Below are positions 24,685 through 36,615 of a stretch of DNA of 64,000 nt, in pieces (the stretch's first letter is position 1; every line of letters starts with the position of its first letter). Location: contig NC_072799.1 in assembly GCF_028583425.1 (NCBI RefSeq), forward strand, positions 87,468,217 through 87,532,216, in the 5' to 3' direction. The DNA comes from Eublepharis macularius. Its lineage: Eukaryota > Chordata > Lepidosauria > Squamata > Eublepharidae. A program made the position numbers and the translations under genes. The notes beneath the pieces are model-generated. The model worked only from the letters and a program-made list of their open reading frames with translations. It ran no database searches and was not told the origin of the DNA.

Positions 24685-25801
24685 ACTTAAACATAATTGA
24701 ATTTATTTTTCAAGTATTTTTTTTCATGTTGGGCTATCACAGCAACATGTTCTCTTTGGCTATTTAATCACATCTTTTACTTGGCAGTTGTAAGACGGTG
24801 TGCTTAAGCCATTAAGAGCTGTTAAATTATTTGGGAAAGATGTTTGTTTCAAATCACTGATCTATTCCTTAAAATTCTACAGCTGGTGCTTATACTGGAA
24901 ACTAGTTGAGTACCAAGTTACTACAAAGTCTTATAGCAGAGTTTGAATAATTTGACCTTGTGGTCCTTAATCTTGATTTCAAACTACTCAACAAATACAA
25001 AATTCATTTACAGTAGTGGCTGTGAAAGACTTGCAGGGAGAGTCTACAATTAATTAAGATGTAATAAAACTAGTTTCCCCAAGTGGTCAGGAATTAGCAT
25101 AGATAAGAAACCAAAACCAAATGGCAATAATTTACTTCTATTAATATTTTCTTCTAAATTTAGTAAAACAGTTGCATCTAACTTTTTCATATTATGTTTT
25201 TCAGTTATTAAAATGATGATGAATGCAGTAAGTAATTTAATTTGGAAATGCAGATCATTTGGGGGTCATAATACAAAACAAGTTTGGATCCGGTAAACAA
25301 CTTGATGGATTATACATTGAAAACATTGCATTCCGAATCAGTAATATCCTGATTCTCTCCCCATCCCCAACCATGGTTAGTCGCATGACCAGCTTCACGG
25401 TTCACTCAGCTCTGATATATGATTGTGGAATGATGTGCTTGACAGAGTTCTCTCTAATAGTTTACACTGGAGTTGGTAAGGCGTAAGTGCTAGCCACACA
25501 GCAGCAGCAGCAATTCATTCATCTAGAATTATAGCCAGTGGTGGTGAAGAGATGGGAGTAGCAATCCCTGTAGTATTTCAGGAGACAGATCTCAGTTTGC
25601 CTGAGCCAGAGCACACTCTATGAGCATCCCATGTAAAAAAAAAAAAGTATTCACAGAGTGTCCCAAATGGTTACCATAGGAGTTGCAGCATCTCATCTTC
25701 AATGTTCATTTCACTAAAGCTGTACATTATATACAGAATATCAAGGATAGGTTTGTTGCTTCTAGTCCTTATTCTTTTCATGGAAATTGGGAAACATCCT
25801 G
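24685..25801 (-). other. TMEM165: TMEM165 3' UTR (probable extent)
   Basis: Non-coding AT-rich sequence follows the TMEM165 stop. On the minus strand an AATAAA hexamer lies at 24707-24702 with a T/GT-rich stretch just beyond, which would give a 3' UTR of about 1.1 kb. The end is inferred only. A short CAG run sits at 25500-25511 (plus strand) and an A11-type run near 25636. Confidence 0.35.
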
Positions 25802-25878
25802 TTAAAATCCAGCATCTGGGCTTATAAATAGTGCAGAAAATGCAAATGCTAAGAAAACAATGCCTCCTATGATTGTCA
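25802..25878 (-). CDS. TMEM165: TMEM165 exon 6 (C-terminus and stop)
   Basis: The 77-bp exon encodes VTIIGGIVFLAFAFSALFIS and PDAGF, then TAA at 25804-25802. Human ends in ISPDSGF. The acceptor is cttgcag|TGACAA, completing the split valine codon. Confidence 0.97.
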
Positions 25879-26023
25879 CTGCAAGAGAGGAAAAGAAGGT
25901 TATTAGATCCCAATTATAATAAATGTCCAGGTTCTAGTCCCACCCTGGAGCTGCTTTAAAATCCCTTCAACAACTTATCTGCTAATTTGCCTTCAAGCAA
26001 CTTCAAACACTCTCTAGCTTTTG

Positions 26024-26483
26024 CAGCATCCTCTCAAGAATAGAGAGCCAAAGCTCAAGGAGGCACACAAAAAGGTTACAATCAAACAACTGTTACCATT
26101 GACCAGTTTTATGTCTCAGTGTAAGAACCAGAACAGTCCAGTTCAACAACAAAGTCCTATACACCAACCTATCATATATTTTTTCTTCCTTTGGTATCCA
26201 AGGTGCCTGTAGTGGAGCACTCGCAAATCTGTCAATCGATAGTTAGTGGAAGCCGCTTGTTCTCCTACAGGGGAAGAGCAGAGGCGGCATTTCCACCCTG
26301 ATGGCTACGAGCTTCGCTGGCCCCATCTCCTTAGGCTCGTTTCGAGAACAGTCTTCTTCCGGCCAATAATTAGGTCTTTCCAATAACCAGCATTCCAACT
26401 TCCGTCTCCAGTGTGGTCAATATCAATGGGGACCCCATTTTGTGTGCCTCCTTGAGCTTTGGCTCTCTGTTCTTGAGTTGATC
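26024..26483. repeat. foldback repeat of unknown family in TMEM165 intron 5
   Basis: Near-identical inverted arms of about 40 bp lie at about 26034-26072 and 26437-26477. They contain gagagccaaagctcaaggag on the plus strand at the left and its complement at the right, some 365 bp apart. A separate direct motif, tttgcagcatcct, stands near both ends (26018 and 26514). I know no family with these ends. Confidence 0.6.
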
Positions 26484-26734
26484 CTATAGGAGGTTTCCCC
26501 CCTGGGTTTTGTTTTTGCAGCATCCTGTCAAATTTTTATTCCCCCACTGTCCAACTGCCCTAAGATGGGAGACTCCAGAAAAGCCAACAGCACTTCCTCC
26601 TGGACTCCAGTCATATTCAGAGGCAAGAAGCCCCCAAAATGAGAGGTTGTGCTTACTCACAAGTAGATAAACTGGCCTTATGTCACTATCTTCTTTTTCC
26701 TCTGCTTGGGATATTTACCCAAGAACAGGATTTT

Positions 26735-26880
26735 AGTCCAGCGGCACCAACAAGAGCTCCCATCTGAACAAGGAGGCTCTCTTCCCAAAGCTTGCACTCT
26801 GAAAATCATTTTGGTCTCTAAGGTGCCACTGGACTCAAACCCTGCTGTTTTAACTGCAGACCAACACAGTTACTCGCCTA
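26735..26880 (+). repeat. Penelope-like tail fragment
   Basis: It contains tttggtctctaaggtgccac and ctgcagaccaacacagttac, which is the dispersed 3' tail also seen at 51055-51170, 57420-57535 and 61020-61135. The 5' part is degraded. It lies in TMEM165 intron 5. Confidence 0.5.
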
Positions 26881-26989
26881 TTTATGCAAGAGACATTTAT
26901 CAAAAAAGAGTTTAGCCTAAGCAACCCCGTGTCCAGGTGAAGAGTCTTGCGCTATTTGTAATGGTTTGCAAGAATTAACCAACACTTAC

Positions 26990-27095
26990 CTGTCCGAACT
27001 GAGATTTTTTGTGCTATCATTCTTCCTCCGATCACGGCTAGACCAGTGCATAAACTATGTCCGAATGTCCCACCAACGGCCACACCACAGGGATC
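26990..27095 (-). CDS. TMEM165: TMEM165 exon 5
   Basis: The 106-bp exon encodes DPCGVAVGGTFGHSLCTGLA and VIGGRMIAQKISVRT plus one base. Human reads DPYGVAVGGTVGHCLCTG. Both borders are consensus (tgcacag|GATCC and GGACAG|gtaagt). It forms a membrane helix of the second repeat. Confidence 0.97.
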
Positions 27096-28731
27096 CTGTG
27101 CAAATACACGCCAACATTTAATTCTAGTTGAAAGCCACAGGCATCAACAGCAGTTTTTTGGGGAAAGGGATATTAATAGTTTCAAAAGGCAGGAACAGGC
27201 AAAGCTAACATGTAAAGAATATTGGCAGAGTCACCAGAATTGGGGGCTAATTAGAAGGTGATCTCACTGGGCAGCCTCTTCCTCATATGAAGGCAAAAGA
27301 CTGCAATAATTTTAGGGAGGGTTGAGTCTAGCAGGGAGATATACACTGTTTGGCAACAAAATGGAAGTCCTGTGAGAGCTTCACTAATTACTAGAATCCA
27401 ATTCAAAAAGAAATCTGAAGTAGCCACCACATGTTCAGAAGCCTCCAGGTGACAGTAGCAGCAGCTGTCTGAATCAACAGTTTCAGTAATCTGCAGACAG
27501 CCCTTTCATCCAACTCTGTATTTGGTTTCTTCTAAAAGTAGAGAAGAACAGAAATTACAAACTCCCTCATTCTGCAGAATAAACGAGCAAGTTAATGATA
27601 GTGGATGGCAGCTCTCCGAGGTATCTGTAGCTAACAGTGGCTGTTAAAGTCACCTACAGGTGTCTGGACAAACAGTTATTTCATGTACTGCTGTAATCTA
27701 GAGCAAGGGGTACAAACTCAGGATTAAGTAAGACTCTTTCCTTTTCGATATACAGATTTAGTTAGTGTGATTGAAAATGCAACACAAAGGTGATATGTAC
27801 ATCTCCACTGGAGCAACCATGGTGGGCTTCTGTGGGTACATTTTAATAGTTAGAAGATTAGAAGCAACCCCAAGAGATCTAGGTTCAGTTTCTCCAGCAT
27901 CCACACAATGCCAAATGATGGAAGATTTTTGGTAGACAGAAAGCTATGTACTACATCTAAAAAAACATAATTTGAACCAGTTAAAAATTATATGGAATAG
28001 GAAGCAGGCAAAATTTTTCCAAGGAAGGATAAAGTTACAGAAGCTATATGTATACTGTAGACTAAGCAACCCATATTCAAGAGAAGGGACCAACCAGACT
28101 TTTGGTCACACTAGAATACCTTCTCTACATGATAGCCAATGAACTCCTGGGATTCAAACTGAGCTACAACTCCTACATCAATGTTCCCAGTGTGGCCCGT
28201 GTGGTAAGACACTGCTCCAGACTTCTCTTTGAGTATTCATTCAAGAAACACAGCAGAAGCACAATTTACATTTTATTTATTGTATTTCCCCCCTTTCTTC
28301 CTTCATAGAACAAGGCTGCATACACAGTTGTCTCAAGCAGGCAGGCATTTATCAGATCCAGATCTGCTTAGTATCAGCAGGGTTGGTATTTCAAGTGCCA
28401 TTCTAACTGCACTTGGGACGCTTTTGAACAGTCTTCTCTACTGCCCACTCAAAATCATTATCAGATTCAGCCACACGCTACCAACTTATTTACTAAAGTT
28501 TGGAGATGGACTTTACATCCTAACAAACGTGCTGTTTAGAGCCTTTAAAAATGGTCTAAAAGCAACAAAAATGCAGGCACAAGAGAGCCGACTGAACATT
28601 TAAAGATTTGCCCCATTACACTTTTGTTTGTTATTAATAGTCCACCTTCCTCACTGGGACTGAAGGGAAGATTACACTGATTAAGTCAATACAATCAGCA
28701 GAACAGGACATCCAATGAACAAAGCAAAAAG
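27096..28731. other. TMEM165: TMEM165 intron 4, unassigned part
   Basis: About 1.6 kb of intron before the CR1 copy. No gene is recognised, and no repeat with clear ends. A stretch near 28260-28330 and one at 28610-28690 could be old LINE tails, but this is weak. Confidence 0.4.
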
Positions 28732-30326
28732 GGGGGCAAATGTTGTCCCCATCTTCAAGAAGGGGAAAAAGGAGGATCCAGGTAACTACTGACATGTTAG
28801 CTTGACACCTATACCTGGAAAAGTCTTAGAATAAATCATCAGTCAGTCCTTGAGCTTTTAGAAAGGATGGCTGTGATCACTAAGAACCAGTATGGGTTTC
28901 TCAAGAACAAGTCACGTCAGACTAACTTTCTCTTTTTTTGAGAAAGTTACTAACTTGCTGGAACGGGAATGCTGTAGACACAGTTTATCTCAATTTCAGT
29001 AAGGCTTCTGATAAGGTTCCACATAATATTCTTGTCGACAAGTTGGTAAAATGTGGTTTGGATCCTATTACTATTAGGTGGATCTGTAACTGGCTGACAG
29101 ATCACACCCTAAGAATGCTAGTTAATGGTTCCTCATCCTCTTGGAGAAGAGTGACAAGTGGAGTTCCTCAGGGATCAGTTCTGGGACCTGTTCTGTTCAA
29201 CATTTTTATAAATGATCTGGATGAAAGAACAGAGGAAATAATTATTAAATTTGCAGATACTGAATTGGGAGGGGTAGCAAATATGGTTGAAAACAGATAC
29301 AGGATTATCTTGACACGCTGGAAAACTGGGCTAAAACAAAATGTATTTCAACAGAGATAAATGCAAAGTTCTGCATTTAGGAAGGAAAAATAAAATGTAT
29401 CATTATAGGATGGGGGAGACTTGTCTTGGCAATAGTATGTGCGAAAAGGATTTGGGGTCTCAGTAGACCATACACTGAACATGAGTCAGCGGCGTGATAC
29501 AGTAGCTAAAAAGGCAAATGCGGTTTTGGGCTGTATCAACAGAAGTATAGTGCCCAGATTACAAGAAGTGATGGTATCGCTCTACTCTGCTCTGGTTAGA
29601 CCTCACCTAGAGTATTGTGTTCAGTTTTGGGCTCCACAATTTAAGAAGGATATAGACAAGCTGGAACGTGTCCAGAGGAGGGCAACAAAGATAGTGAGGA
29701 ATCTGGAGACCAAGTCCTATGTGGAAAGGCTGAAGGAGCTCAGAATGTTTAGCCTGAAGAGGAGACAACTGAGAAGTGATATGATAACCATCTTCAAGTA
29801 CTTGAAGAGCTGTCATGTAAAGGATGGGGCGGAGTTGTTTTCTGCTGCCCCAGAAGGTCGGACCAGAACCAACAGTTTCAAATTATATCAAAAGAGCTTT
29901 CAGCTAAACATTAGGAAGAATTTCCTGACAGAGCGTTCCTTCAGTGGAACAGGCTTCCTTGGGAGGCGGTGGCTCTCCTTCTTTGGAGGTTCTTAAGCAG
30001 AGGCAAGATGGCCACCTGACAGCAATGCTGATTCTGTGAACCAGGGCAGATCATGAGGGAGAGGGCAGAATGGGTTACATCAGTGCTTAGTTCTCATGGC
30101 CTTTTTACATGCCCAGGGTAATGCCAATCACCACCTTGAGGTCAGGCAGCAATTTTCCACAGGCCAGTTTGGCTAGGGATCCTGGAGGTGTGTTGCCATC
30201 TTCTGGGCATGGAGCAGGGGTCACTGGGGCAGTCGGGGGGGGGGGGGATTGTGAATTTCCTGCATTGTGCAGGAGGTTGGACTAGATGACCTGAGAGGTC
30301 CCTTCCAACCCTATGATTCTATGAAA
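28732..30326 (+). mobile_element. CR1 LINE, 5'-truncated, copy B
   Basis: Plus-strand CR1 ORF2 fragment with IFKKGKKEDPG at the left, [31 protein letters not shown], then in another frame VDHTLNMSQRRDTVAKKAN and LVRPHLEYCVQFW through NIRKNFLTE. A long 3' UTR follows, ending in ccctatgattctatgaa. The RT active-site box reads FADTELGG where copy A has FADDTKLGG, so one aspartate codon is lost. At least one frameshift lies near 29340-29440. It is older than copy A. Confidence 0.9.
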
Positions 30327-30619
30327 TCTGAAGCAAAGTATTAACACGACATTAAATGATGTAAAAATTACACAGTAGGATCCTACTTATAGCAATGGAT
30401 TGCATGAATTATATACAAAAGTGTAGTCCACAGACCCTCACCCTTGACGAAAGCATCTTTCAGAACCATTTTGCTACAGTATAGTCCTATTACCTGTGGT
30501 AAAATGCCCTCTTGAATAATTCAGTACTGCAGAGTTTGCAGAAAGCCAGGCAAGCAGAAGCCTTCCTTACCTCACTGGGCAGGCCATTCCATAAGGGAGG
30601 GGCCGCAACAGAGAAAACA

Positions 30620-33352
30620 GGGCTGCACTCACCTGTAACTGTTGTTCATTGAGGTCTTCTGTGCAGGCAGACATGGGACCGTGCAGGCGCAGGCCTGGCA
30701 CCTGCAGGATTTCTGTTAGCTTTTCCTCCTATAGAGGGGCACCCTCCCCCCAGAGTGCTTGTGTGGCAATTTCCCACCAAAAATGTCCACACACTGCACA
30801 GCCCCTTAGTTTCTCCTTTGTCGTCAGACTCTCCAAGGTAAGTAGAGAAGAGTACACAGCGGGGCAGAAGGGAGGGTGTGTGTTCCTGCACAGAAGACCT
30901 CAATAAATAAGAGTTACAGGAAAGTGCAGCCCTGTTTTCATTGTCGGTCTTCCTGTGCAGTCCCACATGGGAGTTTAGCAAGCCACCTACCCAGGAGGAG
31001 GGGCGACTCTTCACTGGAACAATGACTGCAGAACTGCCTGACCCACTGCTGCTTCTCTCCTATTGAACACATCCAGGGCACAGTGCTTCACGAAGGTTTC
31101 GGTAGATGTCCATGTTGCAGCTTTGCAGATCTCATGCAGACTTAATGAAGGCTGCCGATGTTGTCTGTGACCAGGTGGAATGTGCGTGAGTCTCCAGTGG
31201 GCAATGTAAGTCAGCCTGCTCACAGCATAGTTCGATAGTCTGTACCACCCATTTATTGTGAAGAAGCACTTTCGCCTTTCTTAGGTCCCGCGTAACAAAT
31301 AAAGAGCTGGGTACCTGATCTAATTTGGGCTGTACAATCCAAACAGAATGATAGGGCTTTTCTCGCATCCCATATATAAAGTGCTCTTACCGCCTCCGAC
31401 ACAGGCGATGGAAAGAACACACTCTCGTGACACGTGGAATTTAGAAACCACCTCGGGGAGGAACTCAAGACTTGGTCTGAGCACCACTTCCTCTGAATTT
31501 AAGGAAGGGCTGATCCATTCTCAAAGCTGCTAATTCTGGGCATGGAGCTGGGGTCACTGGGGCAGTTGTGAATTTCCTGCATTGTGTAGGGGGTTGGACT
31601 AGATGACCGGAGAGGCCCCTTCCAACCCTATGATTCTATGAATCTCTTCTGGCAGAGATAATTGCTACTGAAAATGCTACTTTGCAGGACAGTATCCTGA
31701 ACAGGCATTTTGCGAAAGGTTTGAATGGTTTCTTCATCAATTTTGCTAAAACTTATTGCAGTTACCACTGTGGTATTATTTGCGTAATTGGTGGGAATAT
31801 GTTACATGATCCTTTAAGAAATCGTTTAGACATGTCATGGGAAAATACAGTTTTCTTGTCCACTGGGGAGTGGAAAGCTGATATTACTGCTTGGTAGGCT
31901 TTAACAGAGGAGTTAGATAAGCCCTCCTTTTTTAAACTCACAAGATATTTTAGCACAGAAGCCACAGCTCCAGTATAAGAATCAAGTTCTTTATCTTCAA
32001 CCTATTTTCTTGTATATGACAACCTTGTGTTGTGCTTCCTAGCATTTGATATGACTTCTGCCACTTCATCAGGTAATGTATCTACTGAAGGATTAACCAT
32101 GGGGATGTCGTGGTATTTCACGCCCTTGTATGACAGCAGATCGAGTGCCACATGTGATAGAAGGCATTACCCCTTGGCCACCTACAACAGTCGCTGAAAT
32201 CACGTCTGTCTTAGATAAAAAGGTGCTATTACAATATGCGTGGTGCATTCTGACTGTACTTTCCCAATCTTACATGATATCAGCTTGTGTCTGTTGTCTG
32301 AGAGAAATATAACCTGTGTGGAAGCCTGAACTGTGTTTGTGAAAGAACATTCAGTCAGGGAAAAGCAGGCAAACTGTGTGTGTGCGCCTGAGAAAAGGTC
32401 TTACTTTTCTCCTTCCTGAGAAAAGGAAGGGTATCCATGTGGGCAACATTCCCGATATACATCTCCTCCAAACCCTTTGGAGTGTCAGCTCTGAGGGGGG
32501 TTGCACAATCTTGCCCTCCTCTTCGGAGGAGTTTCAACACTATCAAGATTAATGATTGGCCTCTGCTGAGAGCTCTCTCTCCATTTTGAAGCATGCCTCG
32601 ACCTCAACTGTGCCTTCTTTCTAGGAGCCTCCAAGGTGTCATGAGCAGCTTCTCCCATCTGCAAGGATCTCAACTGGTCAGTGGTCAGATCTGAAGGTGG
32701 TCAAGGAGGGAACTCTCCAATGGATCCCTCAAGGAGGACCTCCCTCAAGGAGATGTCAAGCTGGGCTTCGAGGTCAGATCCAAACATTCAGAGCTTCCAC
32801 AAGTGCAGAGGTCTTTGCTGTTGGGCTAGTCTTTGCTGATAAGGTCTTTTCCCAAAGCATAGCCTTGAGCCTAGTTGCTCATTAGGCTCAAGCCCGGGGG
32901 TGAAGACTTGGCAATGTTTGCAGGAATTCATGTTGTGACCTTCCCCATGGCAGACAAGGCACAGTGAATGCCCATCCATCTTTGTCGTTTTTGTTGTGGA
33001 CTGGGTGCATTTTTTAAAATAAGGCTTTATCAGCCATGAGAAGGAATTTTAAACGGTTTACTCACTCTCTCACTTTATCTCTCCGCTCAGGGTGAAAGTC
33101 TGCAGCACGGTAGAAAAGAGCAATTTGATGAATGGAGAAGCTCCTAACCAACAATCCTGCTTAACCAGCAGCAAAGGAGGAACTGAGGGTCAAAGGGCAT
33201 GCTCTAGACAAAGCTAGAGCAGGAAATCTCCACACAAGCGATTGGGGGGGGGGCACCCCCTATAGAAGAAAACACCAATAAAAATCCTCCAGCTGGCAGG
33301 CTTGTTGTGCATGTCCAGTCCCATGTGGAGGCTGCACAGGAAGATCAACAGT
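30620..33352 (-). mobile_element. DIRS-type retroelement, internally deleted fossil
   Basis: A second DIRS-type element on the minus strand of TMEM165 intron 4. The end region with inverted arms is at about 30632-30930, tyrosine-recombinase parts at about 31011-31470 and 31760-31970, and a gag-like part with a zinc-knuckle-like Cys/His cluster at about 32355-32980. The far end is near 33352. No reverse transcriptase or RNase H region is seen, so it is an internally deleted copy. A CR1 tail (31537-31646) is inserted in it. It is broken in many places. Its ends share the cctgtaactgttgttc motif with the 1-6280 element. Confidence 0.75.
31537..31646 (+). mobile_element. CR1 3' tail inserted in the DIRS fossil
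   Basis: It carries tggggtcactggggcag, gggttggactagatgacc and the terminal cctatgattctatgaa. Only the last 110 bp or so of a CR1 are present, a normal outcome of 5' truncation. Confidence 0.8.
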
Positions 33353-33410
33353 TGTGGATTTTGTCAATTTGCAGGGTAGTGCTTACAGAAGGCATTACCT
33401 ACATTTAATT

Positions 33411-33482
33411 AATAGCCGCCCTGAGCCCACCTGTGGGGAGGGCGGGGTATAAATCAAATCAATCAATCAATCAATCAATAAT
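33411..33482 (+). mobile_element. L2-like 3' tail with (CAAT)n
   Basis: gccgccctgagcccacctg, then gcggggtataaatcaaatc and (CAAT)n at 33457-33480, is the 3' end seen in the two L2 copies of the CLOCK intron, here as a solo tail directly before TMEM165 exon 4. Confidence 0.7.
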
Positions 33483-33554
33483 TAAGTTTATTGTAAATTG
33501 GACCTTAAGAATTTTGTTCTTTGAATATGTACATTGCTTATGCATTTCACTTAC

Positions 33555-33737
33555 CTCTCTTGCTGCCAGAACTATTGTGGTTAATTGAGAGCGGTCTCCC
33601 CATTCTGCTAAGAACGTTAAAGTAAAAGCTTGCACAAAAATTGGAGAAATAAAATGTAGCCATTTCTTCTGAGGCAAGCTGGGGCCTGCTCCTGTTTCCA
33701 CATCTCCAGGCCCATTTAACAACTTTGTTCTCTGGAG
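33555..33737 (-). CDS. TMEM165: TMEM165 exon 4 (second EWGDRS motif)
   Basis: The 183-bp exon, 61 codons in phase 0, encodes LQRTKLLNGPGDVETGAGPS, LPQKKWLHFISPIFVQAFTL and TFLAEWGDRSQLTTIVLAAR plus E. EWGDRS is the second family signature, matching the first across the internal pseudo-symmetry. The acceptor is tttctag|CTCCAG and the donor is AGAGAG|gtaagt. Confidence 0.97.
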
Positions 33738-34189
33738 CTAGAAAGAGGAGGTAAATGCCAGAGAGTTAAAACTTTCCTCCTAGTAAACACCACACATCCA
33801 TATATCTAATTCTTAAAGACGGCCAAATCTGTGGAAACTTAAATCCAGAATTTGGAGCCATGAACAGGCAATACAAATTTTTCTACAAACCTGAAAAAAC
33901 TTCAAGTTTACAGAAAAAATACAGTGGGCGGTTGACCTCCCCATAACAGACACAGCACTTGTAGCTTTAAGAAATGAATGCCTTCAGTGGCCATTGCTAG
34001 ACAACCACAACACTGCCGCCCTTCAAGTGTTGACTTCTGTTAATAGAAAGCAGAGAGAGGACCCTTTTCAGTCTAATTCAACCGCAGGGCCCTTTTCAGG
34101 CCTTTGAGGGAGGCTCCACCACGGCCAGGCCCAGAAGCAAGCACCAGGACTTGCTGCCACGCGACTGCACGACTCAGCAGCATCCACCC

Positions 34190-34412
34190 CACGAAAGCCA
34201 ACGCAGTGCAGCGGTTACAGTTTCAGACCAGGGTGGGAGAAACCCAGGTTCAAGTCTCCACTCTGCCATGGAAGCTCACTGGGTGGCCTTGGGCCAGTTA
34301 TGCATTTCTCAGCCTAACAGGGTTGTTGTGAGGATAAAATGAAGAACAACGTAAGCCGTTTTGGGCCCTCATTGGAGAAAGGTGGGGTACAAATGAATAA
34401 TAAATATAGCTG
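34190..34412 (+). mobile_element. tRNA-derived SINE
   Basis: A degenerate tRNA-like head (gtgcagcggttacagtttcaga, then ggttcaagtctccact as the B box) is followed by ggccttgggccagttatgc and a tail with gtaagccgttttgggccct and aatgaataataaat. It lies in TMEM165 intron 3. Confidence 0.7.
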
Positions 34413-34448
34413 AAGATGGGGGGCAGAGAAAAAGCAGATAGGTAGGTA

Positions 34449-34706
34449 AATTTTTATTGTATACGGCCATTGGCCTTTACAAGACAGAATGTATATAGCA
34501 AATTTACAACCATAAAAATTCTGAAATAACAGACAACATTGAAATTATTCAAATCACAAGCAAAGCCCCAATTTACTGCTCAGAATTTTGAGGTACTTCC
34601 TTAGATACCACACTTGCTCTTATTTTCCTAGCAGTCCAGGCAAAAGGACACAGAAGCATCCGCATTAGGTAACATATGAACTAATTTACTGGAGTCATAG
34701 AAAGAA
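34449..34706 (-). mobile_element. LINE-like 3' end cut by Helitron copy B
   Basis: The sequence begins tttttattgtatacggccat, which reversed is a plausible LINE tail. It runs up to the Helitron insertion at 34707. The family is not certain. Confidence 0.35.
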
Positions 34707-35712
34707 TCCTGTAATATAATTCAGTAAGTGGGTTTCCAACGACTCACCTCAATTCCACTGCGCAAGGGTGCTCTTGCGCGCCCCTAGCAAGGATATGAGG
34801 CGAGTCCTCAGAAACGGCTTGCCCAGGAGACAGGTGCAGTAGCTCACCACGCTACCGGCTCCCCATCCCCTCTCCAGTCATGCAATTCGGCCCGTAGGGG
34901 CCGAACCCAGCAGCTGGCAAGCCAGAGCACACCCTGCTGCCAACTCCTCTCAACCCCGCCGTGCTCCCCGCACCTCCAGCCGCCCAGTGCACCCCGCTGC
35001 AATCTCCTCTCTCCAACCCCCGCCGCCTTCCCTGCACCTCAAGTCACCCAGCTCCCCGCCTCCCCTCCCTCCAGTAGCGATCCCGCGGCTCCAACCTAGG
35101 GTTGCTAGCTCCAGCTGGTGGCTGGAGATCTTCAGGAATTGCAATAGATCTCCAAACCACAGAGACCAGTTGCTCTGGAGGAAATGGCTACCAGTTGCTC
35201 TGGAGGAAAGGTGGACTCCATGGCATTATAGCCTTTTGAGGGGCCTACTCTTGTAATACACACTCAAAGCACCAGGGTGTGCTTAACACTCTCCCCAAAC
35301 CCTGACTTCTCCAGACTCCCCCCTCCCTCCCCAGATCTCCAGGAATTACACAACCTGGAGCTGGCAACCCTATATCCATCCCGATTTGCCCCAAATGGGC
35401 CGTACCAGGTGGCTGCCAGCTGCAGAAGTGCACGAGGCTGCACTCCAACTGCCTGGTTTGGCCCAAATGGGGCGAACTGGGCAGCTGCTCCCCCATGGGG
35501 GTGCTGGGTGGGGGCAATACCAGGCCTGGCTGCCCTGCCCACCCACCCCCATCCTGATCGGAGTGCTGGGGAAGGGGCAGTGCCAGGCCCAGTCACCCTG
35601 CCCTCCCTTCACCCTGATCGGGGCACTGGGGAGGGGGCAATGCCTGGCCCGCCTGCTCTGCCCTTTCTAGACCCTGTTGTATTGTTTTCCCCACAACAGG
35701 CTTTGTTACTAG
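34707..35712 (+). mobile_element. non-autonomous Helitron, copy B (1006 bp)
   Basis: It starts TCCTGTAATATAATTCAG and ends with the hairpin CCTGTTGT...ACAACAGG followed by CTTTGTTACTAG, with A before and T after. It is a close relative of copy A along its whole length, including the embedded MITE. It lies in TMEM165 intron 3 and interrupts a LINE-like tail (34449-34706). No coding capacity is seen; the open frames in it are GC-rich chance frames. Confidence 0.85.
35099..35372. mobile_element. MITE captured inside Helitron copy B
   Basis: This is the same element as at 2978-3249, in the same position relative to the Helitron ends: GGGTTGCTAGCTCC on the left and GCTGGCAACCC on the right, between TA dinucleotides. 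Confidence 0.55.
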
Positions 35713-36615
35713 TGTATAATATTTAAAATCTTGGGCAAGAACTTCCTTTCTGGATTCCACATATAAAGGAAAGCCAGAACATAATGAAGAAGTTCCTCTT
35801 CAACGGGCCCTCAGTGGAGAAAGGTGGGGTACATATGAATGATAAATACAGCTGAAGGGGGGGGGGCAGATAAAAGTAGGTTAGCTGGCGAGCAGGAAAG
35901 AAAGCAGGACTGGCTTTGGGGCCTTTCAGGGAAGGCAAAGGGGAAAATGAGATACACCTCGCCCCTGAAGTCCTGTCGGGTCCCCTGCTTGTATCTATTA
36001 CCAGAACAGGGTTAGGTTTTAATATGCTATCAATTTAAAGAGGCAGCAATTATCAAAACAATTCAGCTCAGCTTTTCATTCTTTCAAAAGTAATTTAAAG
36101 GGTAGAATAGTAATTGACCTGTATTAACAGTTGCCAAAACACATTTTCGATTTAATCCTGAATTTTATACAGGATTTAAAATTCCTTTTTACTAGCCTGA
36201 CATGAATAGAGAATGTCACTGAAACATATAATGTAGAAGTAATCTGATTTTAATCTGACAGCTAAATAGAAAACAGATTCTAATTTATGCTAATGACGGA
36301 ACCAAATTAATGGAATACAAAAGTAATTTTGGAAATAGCTACTTTTTAGAGTTCTGTATCCCAGAACAAATATTAATGAGTATGACATACAGAGATATCT
36401 TAGTGGTAGTACAGTCAATTCTCCCCATGAAGATTTCTCAATCAACTCTAAGAGAAGCATCAATTGTCCAAACTCACTGCAACAGCCTCAGTCACCTCCT
36501 GTACTCTTCCTTTGCACTTTCAAATCTCATTGAAAAGATGTGCATTTTTAAAGCCAAAGGGCGAGCTTTCCCTTTACTGTTCTTAGAGCACAACTTAGAG
36601 TTCAACTTCTAAGTA
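35713..36615. other. TMEM165: TMEM165 intron 3, unassigned part
   Basis: AT-rich intron. A short stretch at 35795-35885 repeats the SINE tail found at 34364-34445 (gagaaaggtggggtac and a G-run plus cagat). Nothing else can be named. Confidence 0.4.

Noticed and set aside
25500-25511. Short CAG run as a coding glutamine tract
   Set aside because: Only four repeats, inside the TMEM165 3' UTR, with no open frame of note.
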